Assembly (NCBI GenBank): GCA_038117225.1
Contig: JAYOFM010000074.1
Location: forward strand, 1 to 19,414
Length of the DNA: 19,414 bases
DNA from: JAYOFM01 sp038117225
GTDB taxonomy: Bacteria > Pseudomonadota > Alphaproteobacteria > Rhodospirillales > Casp-alpha2
Direction: 5' to 3'
The position numbers and the translations under genes were made by a program. The notes under the pieces were generated by a model that saw only the letters and a list, made by a program, of their open reading frames with translations, had not been told where the DNA came from and did no database searches. Positions 13,021 to 19,414 of the stretch are shown in pieces (within the stretch, counting starts at the first letter, position 1; every line of letters begins with the position of its first letter).

Positions 13021-14157
13021 TCAAGCGGCGTCCTTACGCCCCATGAGGCCCTTCATGACCTCGTTTTTCTTAGCCGCCAGCAGGCCCTTTTGCGAGTTCA
13101 TCAGGCGGCCCATGGGGGTGGCGCACGAGTGCACCAGGCGTTTGACGGGGACATAGGCAATGAAGGCACAGGAGCCGATGACGTGGGCGATCCACAACCC
13201 CTCATAGAACGTTGATGGCGTCGTCTCAGAGACGGGCATGACCACGGCGAACGCATAACCGACGAAGGAATAGATATCGGTCGGTATCGGGCCGGCCTCG
13301 GCGATGCGCAGACCTTCAAGCACGAAACCTGAGAGCGCGACGGCGAACAGGAACGCGGCGGTCGGCGTATCGGTGAATTTCTGTTCCGGCGTGCCGTTGA
13401 CCTTGAGCCGCCAGGCCAGGGCCAGCATCGTGCCGACCAGCACCATCAGCCCGGTCGCGTCATAGGCGAAATCGAACGCCAGACGGACCGGATGATCGAC
13501 CACGTGCCAGATATCCACGAAGCCCAACGCCGGCATCACTTCGCGCAGCATGACGGCGAAGAGTTCGACCCCGAACATCATCGCGAAGCCCCAGAAGATC
13601 AGCGTGTGCTTGAGCCAGCGGAAACCGGAAATGGACATCAGCGAGCGGTGCAACACCACGTCGTCAATCAAGGTCCGCCGCATGGCCTCCGGGTCGCTGG
13701 CATCGCGCGTGACCAGATGGCCGAACCGCTGCCACGTGGGCAGGTTCTTCTTGATCAGCAGCCGGTACAGCCCCCAATCCAGAATGACGATGGCAACCAG
13801 GATGGCGGGGCCGAACAGCATCCATTTGCCTTCGACGCGGCCTTGCAGGGCTTCGTAGACGTAAAAGCCGCTGAAGGCACCAATGGCCAACACGTAGGTC
13901 CAGCCACCGAGCCGCAACAGCCAGGTGAAGGCGCCGCGCAATGCCGCCGTGTCGAAGGCCCGGGTCAGCATGAAGATCAGAAAAGCGATGGCGCCGGCGG
14001 TAATCAGAACCGTCGCCAGCAGAAACAGCCCATACCCCCACGCCGCGGTCAGGTCGCCGCGCAGGCCGATGACCAGCAGCAAGGCCGCTGCCCCGACAGG
14101 TAAGAGGATTGCCGAAGACCGGCGCGTGTCCGTATCGATCGTTTGCGCCCCGGGCAT
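13021..14157 (-). CDS. NarI/HdrE-like membrane cytochrome b subunit
   Basis: A 378-residue integral membrane protein with about eight hydrophobic segments (near 15-33, 38-63, 83-105, 113-135, 185-210, 235-255, 270-290, 325-345). Candidate haem ligands are the His of FRWLKHTLIFWGF, those of WHVVDHP, and two in the last segment, WIAHVIGSCAFIAYVPVKRLVH. The last pattern is characteristic of NarI-type gamma subunits and their HdrE, DsrM and TmcC relatives, which exchange electrons between quinones and an Fe-S partner. No partner Fe-S gene lies next to it here. It starts 13 bases after the corrinoid gene's stop, so it belongs to the methyltransferase operon. A role in donating electrons to reactivate the corrinoid is inferred from position only. 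Confidence 0.8.
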   Translation of the reverse strand: MPGAQTIDTDTRRSSAILLPVGAAALLLVIGLRGDLTAAWGYGLFLLATVLITAGAIAFLIFMLTRAFDTAALRGAFTWLLRLGGWTYVLAIGAFSGFYVYEALQGRVEGKWMLFGPAILVAIVILDWGLYRLLIKKNLPTWQRFGHLVTRDASDPEAMRRTLIDDVVLHRSLMSISGFRWLKHTLIFWGFAMMFGVELFAVMLREVMPALGFVDIWHVVDHPVRLAFDFAYDATGLMVLVGTMLALAWRLKVNGTPEQKFTDTPTAAFLFAVALSGFVLEGLRIAEAGPIPTDIYSFVGYAFAVVMPVSETTPSTFYEGLWIAHVIGSCAFIAYVPVKRLVHSCATPMGRLMNSQKGLLAAKKNEVMKGLMGRKDAA

Positions 14158-14171
14158 GCCGTGGCCGGCGT

Positions 14172-15032
14172 TCAGGCCGAGGCCGCGGCCAATTCCGCCT
14201 CGGCTTCGGCCAATTTCGCCTTCTCGCGGGCGGCATCGATTTCCAGCATGGCGGCGTGCAATTCAGGCGCGCCGCCCTTCATGTTGCTGAGATTACCGAT
14301 AACCGCCTTCGCCTTCTCCACCGCGACCAGCGCATCCATGGCATAGGCATCGGCGCCGATCTTGTCACACCAGGCCTGGCTGATCGGCGCGCCGCCGACA
14401 AACACCTTGACCCGTTCACGCCAGCCATCGGCGGTTATGCGCTTTAGAGTTTCCCACTGCATGTTCATGGTCGTGGTCAGCAGCGCCGAGAAGCCGACGA
14501 TAACCGGCTCATGTTCCTCGATCGCTTCCATGAACTGGTCCGGCGTCACGGTGACGCCAAGGTCGATGACGGTAAAGCCGGCGGCTTCCATCATCATGGC
14601 GACGATTTTCTTGCCGATGTCATGCAGGTCACCCTGCACGGTGCCGACGACGACGGTGCCGACCTCCTCGGTCTTTTCCGCGACGATCAGCGGTTTCAGA
14701 ACTTCCAGCGCCGCGTGCATGCACTTCGCCGACATCATGACTTCCGGCAGGAAATATTCGTCGAACTTAAATCGTCTGCCGACTTCGGCGATTCCGGTGG
14801 CCATGGGACCGGCGATTAGCGTACGGCAGATCACGCCCCGTTCCAGGGCGTCGTTGATCAGTTCGACCGTGTCCATGTGCTCGCCATCAATGATATTCCA
14901 CTCGAGAACGTGGAACAGTTCCTTGACCTCTGGCGGCGCATCATTCCAACGGTCCGTCTCGCGACTCGTCTCGATATCCACCTTAAGATCGGCGAGGTCG
15001 AATTCCAGCTCGGTATCAATTTCCAAGCGCAT
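14172..15032 (-). CDS. corrinoid (cobalamin-binding) methyl-carrier protein
   Basis: A 286-residue MtaC/MttC-like protein. A helical cap (about 33-115) contains ALERGVICRTLIAGPMATGIAEVGRRF and FLPEVMMSAKCMHAALEVL. The Rossmann domain carries the cobalt-binding motif DLHDIG in GTVQGDLHDIGKK, then VIDLGVTVTPDQF, GFSALLTTTMNMQ and VFVGGAPIS, the conserved loops around the cofactor tail. The protein accepts a methyl group on Co(I) from a substrate methyltransferase and passes it on, usually to a folate. It is longer than typical carriers (about 210-220), with an N-terminal acidic extension and an Ala/Glu-rich C-terminal helix. GAGGAA lies about 10 bases before the ATG. It follows the UroD-family gene by 69 bases, which include a hairpin. 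Confidence 0.93.
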   Translation of the reverse strand: MRLEIDTELEFDLADLKVDIETSRETDRWNDAPPEVKELFHVLEWNIIDGEHMDTVELINDALERGVICRTLIAGPMATGIAEVGRRFKFDEYFLPEVMMSAKCMHAALEVLKPLIVAEKTEEVGTVVVGTVQGDLHDIGKKIVAMMMEAAGFTVIDLGVTVTPDQFMEAIEEHEPVIVGFSALLTTTMNMQWETLKRITADGWRERVKVFVGGAPISQAWCDKIGADAYAMDALVAVEKAKAVIGNLSNMKGGAPELHAAMLEIDAAREKAKLAEAEAELAAASA

Positions 15033-15062
15033 GCGTCAATTCCTCGTTCGTTTGGGGCCGTT

Positions 15063-15084
15063 GGGGCCGCCTCGTAGCGGCCCC
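15063..15084 (-). promoter_or_regulatory. intergenic hairpin between methyltransferase and corrinoid genes
   Basis: A perfect eight-base stem, GGGGCCGC (15063-15070) with GCGGCCCC (15077-15084), encloses a six-base loop. There is no T run after it in the transcribed direction, so it is more likely an mRNA-stabilising or attenuating stem that tunes the ratio of the two proteins than a terminator. Confidence 0.5.
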
Positions 15085-15101
15085 GGTCCACGGATCACTA
15101 T

Positions 15102-16457
15102 TTATCGCTGCAATTCAGGCAGGTCTTCGCCGACATCGGCGCCTTCGGGCGGTTCTTCCGGCAGTGGATAGACACCGTACTCGTGTGCTTCGTCAATCAT
15201 CGCTAGCGTGTTCGCCACCGGCACATCGTGTTCCAGGCGATGCGACGAGCTCAGAAGGAAGCCGCCGCCCTTGCCCATTTCCCAGATCCGCTGGCGCACC
15301 TCGGCACGGACGTCTTCTTCCGTGCCCCAGGGCAACGTTTCCTGCACGTCGATGCCGCCGTAGAAGAACATGCGGTCACCCAGCATCAGCTTCTTCGAAC
15401 GCGGGCCGGAATGGCGCGCCGCCTTCGGCTGGATAGGATCGAAGCCATCGACGCACTGCGAACCGTTCGGCGTCTTGCCGCCGATCAGACCTTCCATGAA
15501 CGACGTCGGAATGGCACCGCAGCTATGGAACTGAATCTTGCCGTTGGGGTTCTTCTTTTGGAAGTACGCCTTGGTCTCGGCGCAGGCGCGGTGATAATGA
15601 GGCAGCAACTGGCGCTCGAACATCTTCTTCGACAGGAACGACGTCTTTTCCGACGCCAGATCCTCGGGACTGACTCGAATCCAATCCAGATGTTCGCCGC
15701 AGCGGTCGATCATCGCCTTATTAAAGTCGATTTCCAGGTCAGTGAGCTTGACCAGCAACGCTTCCAGGAACTCCGGTGATTCGATGAAATCAGAAAAAAT
15801 CTTGGCATAACCGACCATGTACTTGGCCTGCTCGAACAGACCGCCACGGCCGGCCTGCCCCATCAGCGCGAAGGGCGTTTCCTCCTGCACGTACTTGCAG
15901 TAGGTCGCCATGTCCATGCCGGGAATCGGCGAGTCGGCGAAGCAGGATTCGTCCCACGGATCGGGCCAAGGAAACGCCTCTAATTCGGCCAAGCCTTCTT
16001 CCAAGGGCGCCGAGGTGGCGTGGAACAACGGGTAGCCGATCATCTCGAAATAGCCGCCGTTCTCGTGCGGCGTATATTTACGGACGACCCCCCACTCATC
16101 GACATTCACTTCGCCTTCGAAGGCCGGGTAGTCCATTTGGAACGGCACGTCTTCAAGGGTGATCTCGCGGAACCCCGGTGAGCCGCCCGGCGGGCCAACT
16201 GAAATGCGGACGAAATCCAGGTCCAGCTTTTCCGCCAGATCCAGTTCGAATGACACATCGGTCGTCCACGTGGTCGAACCAGAGCGATAATTACGCGGGT
16301 TCTCATTGTACTCCATGCCGAGGCCCTTGCGCAGATGCTGGTAGCCTTCGACGGTACCCCACAGGCCGATCGGAACGCGATCAGGCTCGATCAGGTTGAT
16401 GGCCTCCAACGTTCGCTTGCGTTGCGGTGAAAGCGCGTCGGTCAGGATGTTTGCCAT
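15102..16457 (-). CDS. UroD-family (MtaA/MtbA-like) cobalamin-dependent methyltransferase
   Basis: A 451-residue TIM-barrel protein of the uroporphyrinogen decarboxylase family. The pair H311/C313 in FHSCG matches the zinc ligands of methyltransferases such as MtaA, and GGID (367-370) followed by LPWGT and FLLSSSHRLEHDVP is typical of the C-terminal half. True HemE decarboxylases are shorter (about 350) and lack the HxC site, so haem synthesis is unlikely. The adjacent corrinoid gene makes methyl transfer to or from the corrinoid the likely reaction. Whether it acts on a substrate (methoxy compound, betaine, methylamine) or on the carrier side cannot be told. GGAG precedes the ATG by about 9 bases. 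It lies 220 bases downstream of the binding-protein gene. Confidence 0.9.
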   Translation of the reverse strand: MANILTDALSPQRKRTLEAINLIEPDRVPIGLWGTVEGYQHLRKGLGMEYNENPRNYRSGSTTWTTDVSFELDLAEKLDLDFVRISVGPPGGSPGFREITLEDVPFQMDYPAFEGEVNVDEWGVVRKYTPHENGGYFEMIGYPLFHATSAPLEEGLAELEAFPWPDPWDESCFADSPIPGMDMATYCKYVQEETPFALMGQAGRGGLFEQAKYMVGYAKIFSDFIESPEFLEALLVKLTDLEIDFNKAMIDRCGEHLDWIRVSPEDLASEKTSFLSKKMFERQLLPHYHRACAETKAYFQKKNPNGKIQFHSCGAIPTSFMEGLIGGKTPNGSQCVDGFDPIQPKAARHSGPRSKKLMLGDRMFFYGGIDVQETLPWGTEEDVRAEVRQRIWEMGKGGGFLLSSSHRLEHDVPVANTLAMIDEAHEYGVYPLPEEPPEGADVGEDLPELQR

Positions 16458-16621
16458 TCCATGTCTCCATTCGAGTCCTTCTTTGGGACTCAGTACGTTC
16501 TTGTTGTGCGGACCATTATGTCTCGTGAAACAAGGGTGTCGACCATCAATGCCTTATGGGCCGCATGCGCGCCACACATGGCAGCGACGGTTAAATGGGG
16601 CGCATCCGCGAACCAATGGAG

Positions 16622-16657
16622 GGGCGGCAACCCGCAGGGAGACCCGGGTCACCGCCC
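16622..16657 (-). terminator. stem-loop after the binding-protein gene (weak terminator or processing stem)
   Basis: About 20 bases after the binding-protein stop, GGGCGG (16622-16627) pairs with CCGCCC (16652-16657), with an inner CCCG/CGGG pair. No T run follows on the minus strand, so intrinsic termination would be inefficient. A stem here could let the abundant binding protein be made in excess over the downstream methyltransferase. Confidence 0.4.
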
Positions 16658-16677
16658 TACTCCACGGTACGATTAGG

Positions 16678-17877
16678 CTACTTCTGCCACGGTGGCGTGA
16701 ACGACTTGAACTTGCCACCAGTGTACTGGACATAGGCCATGCCCGGCACCAACAGATGTTTGATGGCTTCGTCGCCCGGGCCGACCTTGTTGATGTTGAC
16801 CACAGGCACGACGCTGCCCTTCCAGTCCTTGATGCCCTCAAGGGTATCGAGCAGATTGGCGCGGGTGATGTTGCCGCCCATGCGCTTCAAGGCCTCGGTG
16901 AACACCTGAGCCCCCGTGAAGCCCCACAGATGCACGGCATCCGGCTGCTCTTCGGGATAGTACTTGGCGAGGATGGTTCTCGCCTGCTGGATTTGCTCAG
17001 CTGGATCATCCCACTCGCGGAAAATAGTCGCGAAGAAAACGCCTTCAACGGCCTCGGCACCCGCGAGTTCAGGCACTTTTGGGCTCTTGCCGAAGAACAC
17101 GTTGACGACCGGTGCTTTCCAACCAAGCTTCGCGCGCTCGGTATAGAACTTGGCCGCCGGCTCCGGCGCACAAGAACAGATGACCGCCTCGGCGCCCGAG
17201 TTCTTCATCTTGATGACTTGAGATGATACGTCGACTTCCTTCGGCTCATAGCCTTCGGCCACTAGCATCTCGACGCCGTACTTCTTGAGGCCGACTTCGA
17301 TGCCTTTCAGATGGGTCTTGCCCGACGCATCGTTCTGATACAGCACCGCGATCTTCTTCGCCTTGAAGACTTCCTTGGTGAAACGCACCAGATCGGTGCC
17401 CTCGAGATCATAAGGCGGGTACAACGGGAACACGTACCGGCTCTTATAGAAGACATTCTTCGCCGAGCCCGTACCGGCACCGACCAGCGGCACCTTCTTG
17501 TTGACGATATAGTCGATCACTGCCCCCGTCGGCGCGGAACCCAACGGCGCGACGATGGCGAAACATTTGTCGCGCTCGACGAACCGCTTGACGATATTCT
17601 TGGTACGTGGCGGTTCATATTTGTCATCGACCATCTTGTATTTGATCATGCGGCCGTTGATGCCGCCGGTGTCATTGATGTGCTTGAACCAGGCGTCGGC
17701 GCCCTTGCCCATGCGGAAGTAGCTGGACACCTTGCCGGTCATTGGCTGGTAGGCGCAAATCAGAACTTCCTTGTCGGAGACACCCGGCGCGGCGGCCAGG
17801 GTCCCCGTCGTCATGCCGGCCAGTGCAATCGCACCAACGCCGGCCAATGTCGCGGCTTTGGTCATTAAACGCTTCAT
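16678..17877 (-). CDS. Liv-type ABC transporter periplasmic binding protein
   Basis: A 399-residue type I periplasmic binding protein of the branched-chain amino acid/amide family. A Sec signal peptide spans about 1-29 (charged MKRLMTK, a hydrophobic core, cleavage near LAA-AP). The mature part starts VSDKEVLICAYQPMTGKVSSYF, with INGRMIKYKMVDDKYEP and IVAPLGSAPTGAVIDYI, common in this family. GGGAGG lies about 7 bases before the ATG. It follows livF by 170 bases, where TTGACG (minus strand, 17936-17941) could serve a separate promoter. The family binds many ligands besides leucine, including amides, urea, aromatic acids and betaines. The methyltransferase genes right behind it suggest a methylated ligand, by inference only. 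Confidence 0.92.
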   Translation of the reverse strand: MKRLMTKAATLAGVGAIALAGMTTGTLAAAPGVSDKEVLICAYQPMTGKVSSYFRMGKGADAWFKHINDTGGINGRMIKYKMVDDKYEPPRTKNIVKRFVERDKCFAIVAPLGSAPTGAVIDYIVNKKVPLVGAGTGSAKNVFYKSRYVFPLYPPYDLEGTDLVRFTKEVFKAKKIAVLYQNDASGKTHLKGIEVGLKKYGVEMLVAEGYEPKEVDVSSQVIKMKNSGAEAVICSCAPEPAAKFYTERAKLGWKAPVVNVFFGKSPKVPELAGAEAVEGVFFATIFREWDDPAEQIQQARTILAKYYPEEQPDAVHLWGFTGAQVFTEALKRMGGNITRANLLDTLEGIKDWKGSVVPVVNINKVGPGDEAIKHLLVPGMAYVQYTGGKFKSFTPPWQK

Positions 17878-18047
17878 CGCGTCGTCCTCCCGTTTCTCTG
17901 TCGCGTCTCCACAATGCTCAGGGCGCGGGACAATACGTCAACCCGCGTCCGAACTCCCAACGGCGATCCCGACGTGATAGGGGCACCGTGTCTTCGCGGC
18001 GGCATCGATGCCACCACGTTCATGATGGAACCGGATGATTCCAACTA

Positions 18048-18770
18048 TCATTCCTGCACGCCCATATAAGATTCGACAACCTCACGATTGCGGCGCAGGT
18101 CATCCGCCGAGCCTTCGACCGCAACCCGGCCGACCTGCAATACATAGCCAAATCCCGCGTTCTTCAGTGCGATATGCGCGTTCTGTTCGACGACCAGCAT
18201 GGTCATACCCTGCTCTTGATTGATCCGGCGCAGGGTGTCGAAGATATCGGCGATAATCAACGGCGCCAGGCCGAGGGACGGCTCGTCCAACAACAGCAGC
18301 CGTGGCCGCGCCATCAGCCCACGGCCGATCGCCAGCATCTGCTGCTCGCCACCGGACAAACTGCCGCCCAACTGCTTTTCGCGCTCGGCAAGGCGGGGGA
18401 AAAGTGACAGCACCATGGTCATGTCGTCGTTGATGCCGGCCTTGTCGTTGCGCGAATAGGCGCCCATGCGCAGGTTTTCCGATACCGTCAGGTCCTTGAA
18501 CACCTTGCGGCCCTCGGGTACCTGGGCGATGCCCAGGCCGACGATCTGATTCGGCGTCATGCCGACCAGCGACTGACCATCGAATTGAATGTCGCCGGCG
18601 GTTGGCTTGACGACGCCAGATATGGATTTCAGGGTCGTAGACTTACCCGCGCCATTGGCCCCCAACAGCGCCACGATGGCGCCTTCTGGCACATTGATGG
18701 AAACCCCCTGCAAGGCACGAATAGCACCATAGCTGGCCTCGACATTGGAAATGGTCAGCAACGAGCTCAT
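18048..18770 (-). CDS. livF: Liv-type ABC transporter ATP-binding protein LivF
   Basis: A 240-residue ABC ATPase, the usual LivF length. Walker A is GANGAGKST (37-45), the signature is LSGGEQ (138-143) and Walker B LLLLDEPS (158-165). The segment LVVEQN has the glutamine typical of LivF where other ABC ATPases have the switch histidine. Motifs such as GIAQVPEGRKVFKDLTVSENL are LivF hallmarks. It pairs with LivG on the cytoplasmic face of the permease LivH/LivM, which is not in the window and probably lies upstream beyond 19414. The ATG overlaps the LivG stop (ATGA), giving translational coupling. Confidence 0.95.
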   Translation of the reverse strand: MSSLLTISNVEASYGAIRALQGVSINVPEGAIVALLGANGAGKSTTLKSISGVVKPTAGDIQFDGQSLVGMTPNQIVGLGIAQVPEGRKVFKDLTVSENLRMGAYSRNDKAGINDDMTMVLSLFPRLAEREKQLGGSLSGGEQQMLAIGRGLMARPRLLLLDEPSLGLAPLIIADIFDTLRRINQEQGMTMLVVEQNAHIALKNAGFGYVLQVGRVAVEGSADDLRRNREVVESYMGVQE

Positions 18771-19414
18771 TCGGCGTGTTCCTCGCCCAGATAGGCGGCG
18801 ATGACATCGCGGTTGGCCCGCACGTCGGCCGGCACGCCTTGCGCCAGATTGGCACCAAAATTAATCACATAGATATAATCACAGACGGACATGACCATCG
18901 ACATATCAAAATAGTGATGCCCAGTTCTTCATTCACCCGCTTGATGATGGCCTTGAGGTCCGCGGTTTCTTCGTCATTGCAACCGGCAACGGGTTCGTCG
19001 AGCAGGATGATTTCTGGCTCTGCCGCCAATGCGCGCGCCAGTTCGACACGTTTCTGGTAGCCGTAGGGCAGATTCTTGACCTCATTGTCCAGTTCGTTTT
19101 CGAGATGCAGCATCTTGGCGATTTCGACGGCGCGGTCATGCAGCCCCTTTTCAATACGGCGGGCGCTGGGCAGCCAGAACATATTGGCGAACGGATTGCC
19201 GATCAGATGGTGACCACCAATCAGGATATTCGCCAACGTCGACTGGTCGCCGAACAAGTTGATGTTCTGGAACGTCCGCGCCATGCCGAGCTTGATCATA
19301 TCGTGCGGCTGTTTATCGTCGATGTTCGTGCCCTGATAGCTGACGTGCCCTGAATCCACGTCCTGAAAACGGCTGAGCACATTGAACAGGGTCGTCTTTC
19401 CAGCACCATTGGGG
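18767..19414 (-). pseudogene. livG: Liv-type ABC ATP-binding protein LivG, partial and frameshifted by a 10-bp deletion
   Basis: The window edge cuts the gene just at Walker A (PNGAGKTTLFN encoded at 19381-19414). Following are the Q-loop region (GMARTFQNINLF), the signature-like NLPYGYQKRVELARALA and Walker B (EIILLDEPVAG). After ELGITIL the frame is lost and hits a stop at 18865. In the next frame DMSMVMSVCDYIYVINFG continues to a TGA at 18767 overlapping livF. Inserting ten bases at 18905-18908 restores the frame exactly. The expected Ile-Glu-His is missing and the junction is a TGAT word that would have been a direct repeat, so a deletion between TGAT copies is implied. This removes the switch histidine. 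It may be an assembly error, since the rest looks intact. Confidence 0.88.

Noticed and set aside
13492..14103. Plus-strand open frame of 203 codons, Gln/His-rich
   Set aside because: Antisense to the membrane cytochrome; the composition is that of an antisense reading of hydrophobic codons.
16458..16677. Cobalamin riboswitch before the methyltransferase gene
   Set aside because: I looked for the B12-box core on the minus strand here and in 17878-18047 and did not see it.

Overview
This is a GC-rich, gene-dense stretch from a draft assembly, because two runs of exactly ten Ns look like scaffold gaps. Gene content points to an alphaproteobacterium, probably Rhodospirillales-like: proline-racemase/aconitase-X hydroxyproline genes, a corrinoid methyltransferase set, a Liv-type ABC transporter, and a small conserved protein next to tRNA-Ser. 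The taxonomic call is inference from protein style only.

Layout. Bases 1-55 are the 3' half of a tRNA-Ser. Then come a small conserved protein (-) and a Cys/Met-metabolism PLP enzyme (+). From 6557 down to 1549 on the minus strand lies a hydroxyproline catabolic operon: a DapA-family deaminase, an FAD D-amino-acid (D-hydroxyproline) dehydrogenase, the start of a second racemase gene, an N gap, the tail of a second FAD dehydrogenase, a Cys/Cys proline-racemase-family epimerase, and the aconitase X large and small subunits. A divergent plus-strand gene (6677-7714) encodes a Ser/Cys-type racemase-family paralogue. Together these can epimerise 4-hydroxyproline, oxidise the D-epimer, deaminate it to the semialdehyde, and dehydrate cis-3-hydroxy-L-proline. 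The final semialdehyde dehydrogenase is not in the window.

A minus-strand cluster from 9561 to 7711 follows: a small unknown protein, a LysR regulator interrupted at its C-terminus by the second N gap, a two-motif CDGSH iron-sulfur protein, and an unknown 110-residue protein. An AT-rich promoter region with a strong inverted repeat separates it from a plus-strand orphan of 354 residues with two related halves. Next, on the minus strand (12762 to 10987), is a cassette of a peptidoglycan-binding-like/transmembrane/cysteine-rich protein gene broken by two apparent one-base deletions, a 93-residue protein with an immunity-like look, and an ABC-type AAA ATPase.

The right third (19414 to 13021, minus strand) reads livG (broken by an apparent 10-bp deletion and cut by the window edge), livF, a Liv-type binding protein, a UroD-family methyltransferase, a corrinoid protein and a NarI/HdrE-like membrane cytochrome b. 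This order suggests uptake of a methylated compound followed by cobalamin-dependent demethylation, with the membrane protein possibly feeding electrons to corrinoid reactivation.

The most noteworthy observations are the hidden tandem duplication at the first gap, the reconstructed broken effector-like gene, the transporter-methyltransferase-cytochrome set, the Ser/Cys racemase paralogue, and the CDGSH protein whose second site ends in Cys instead of His.
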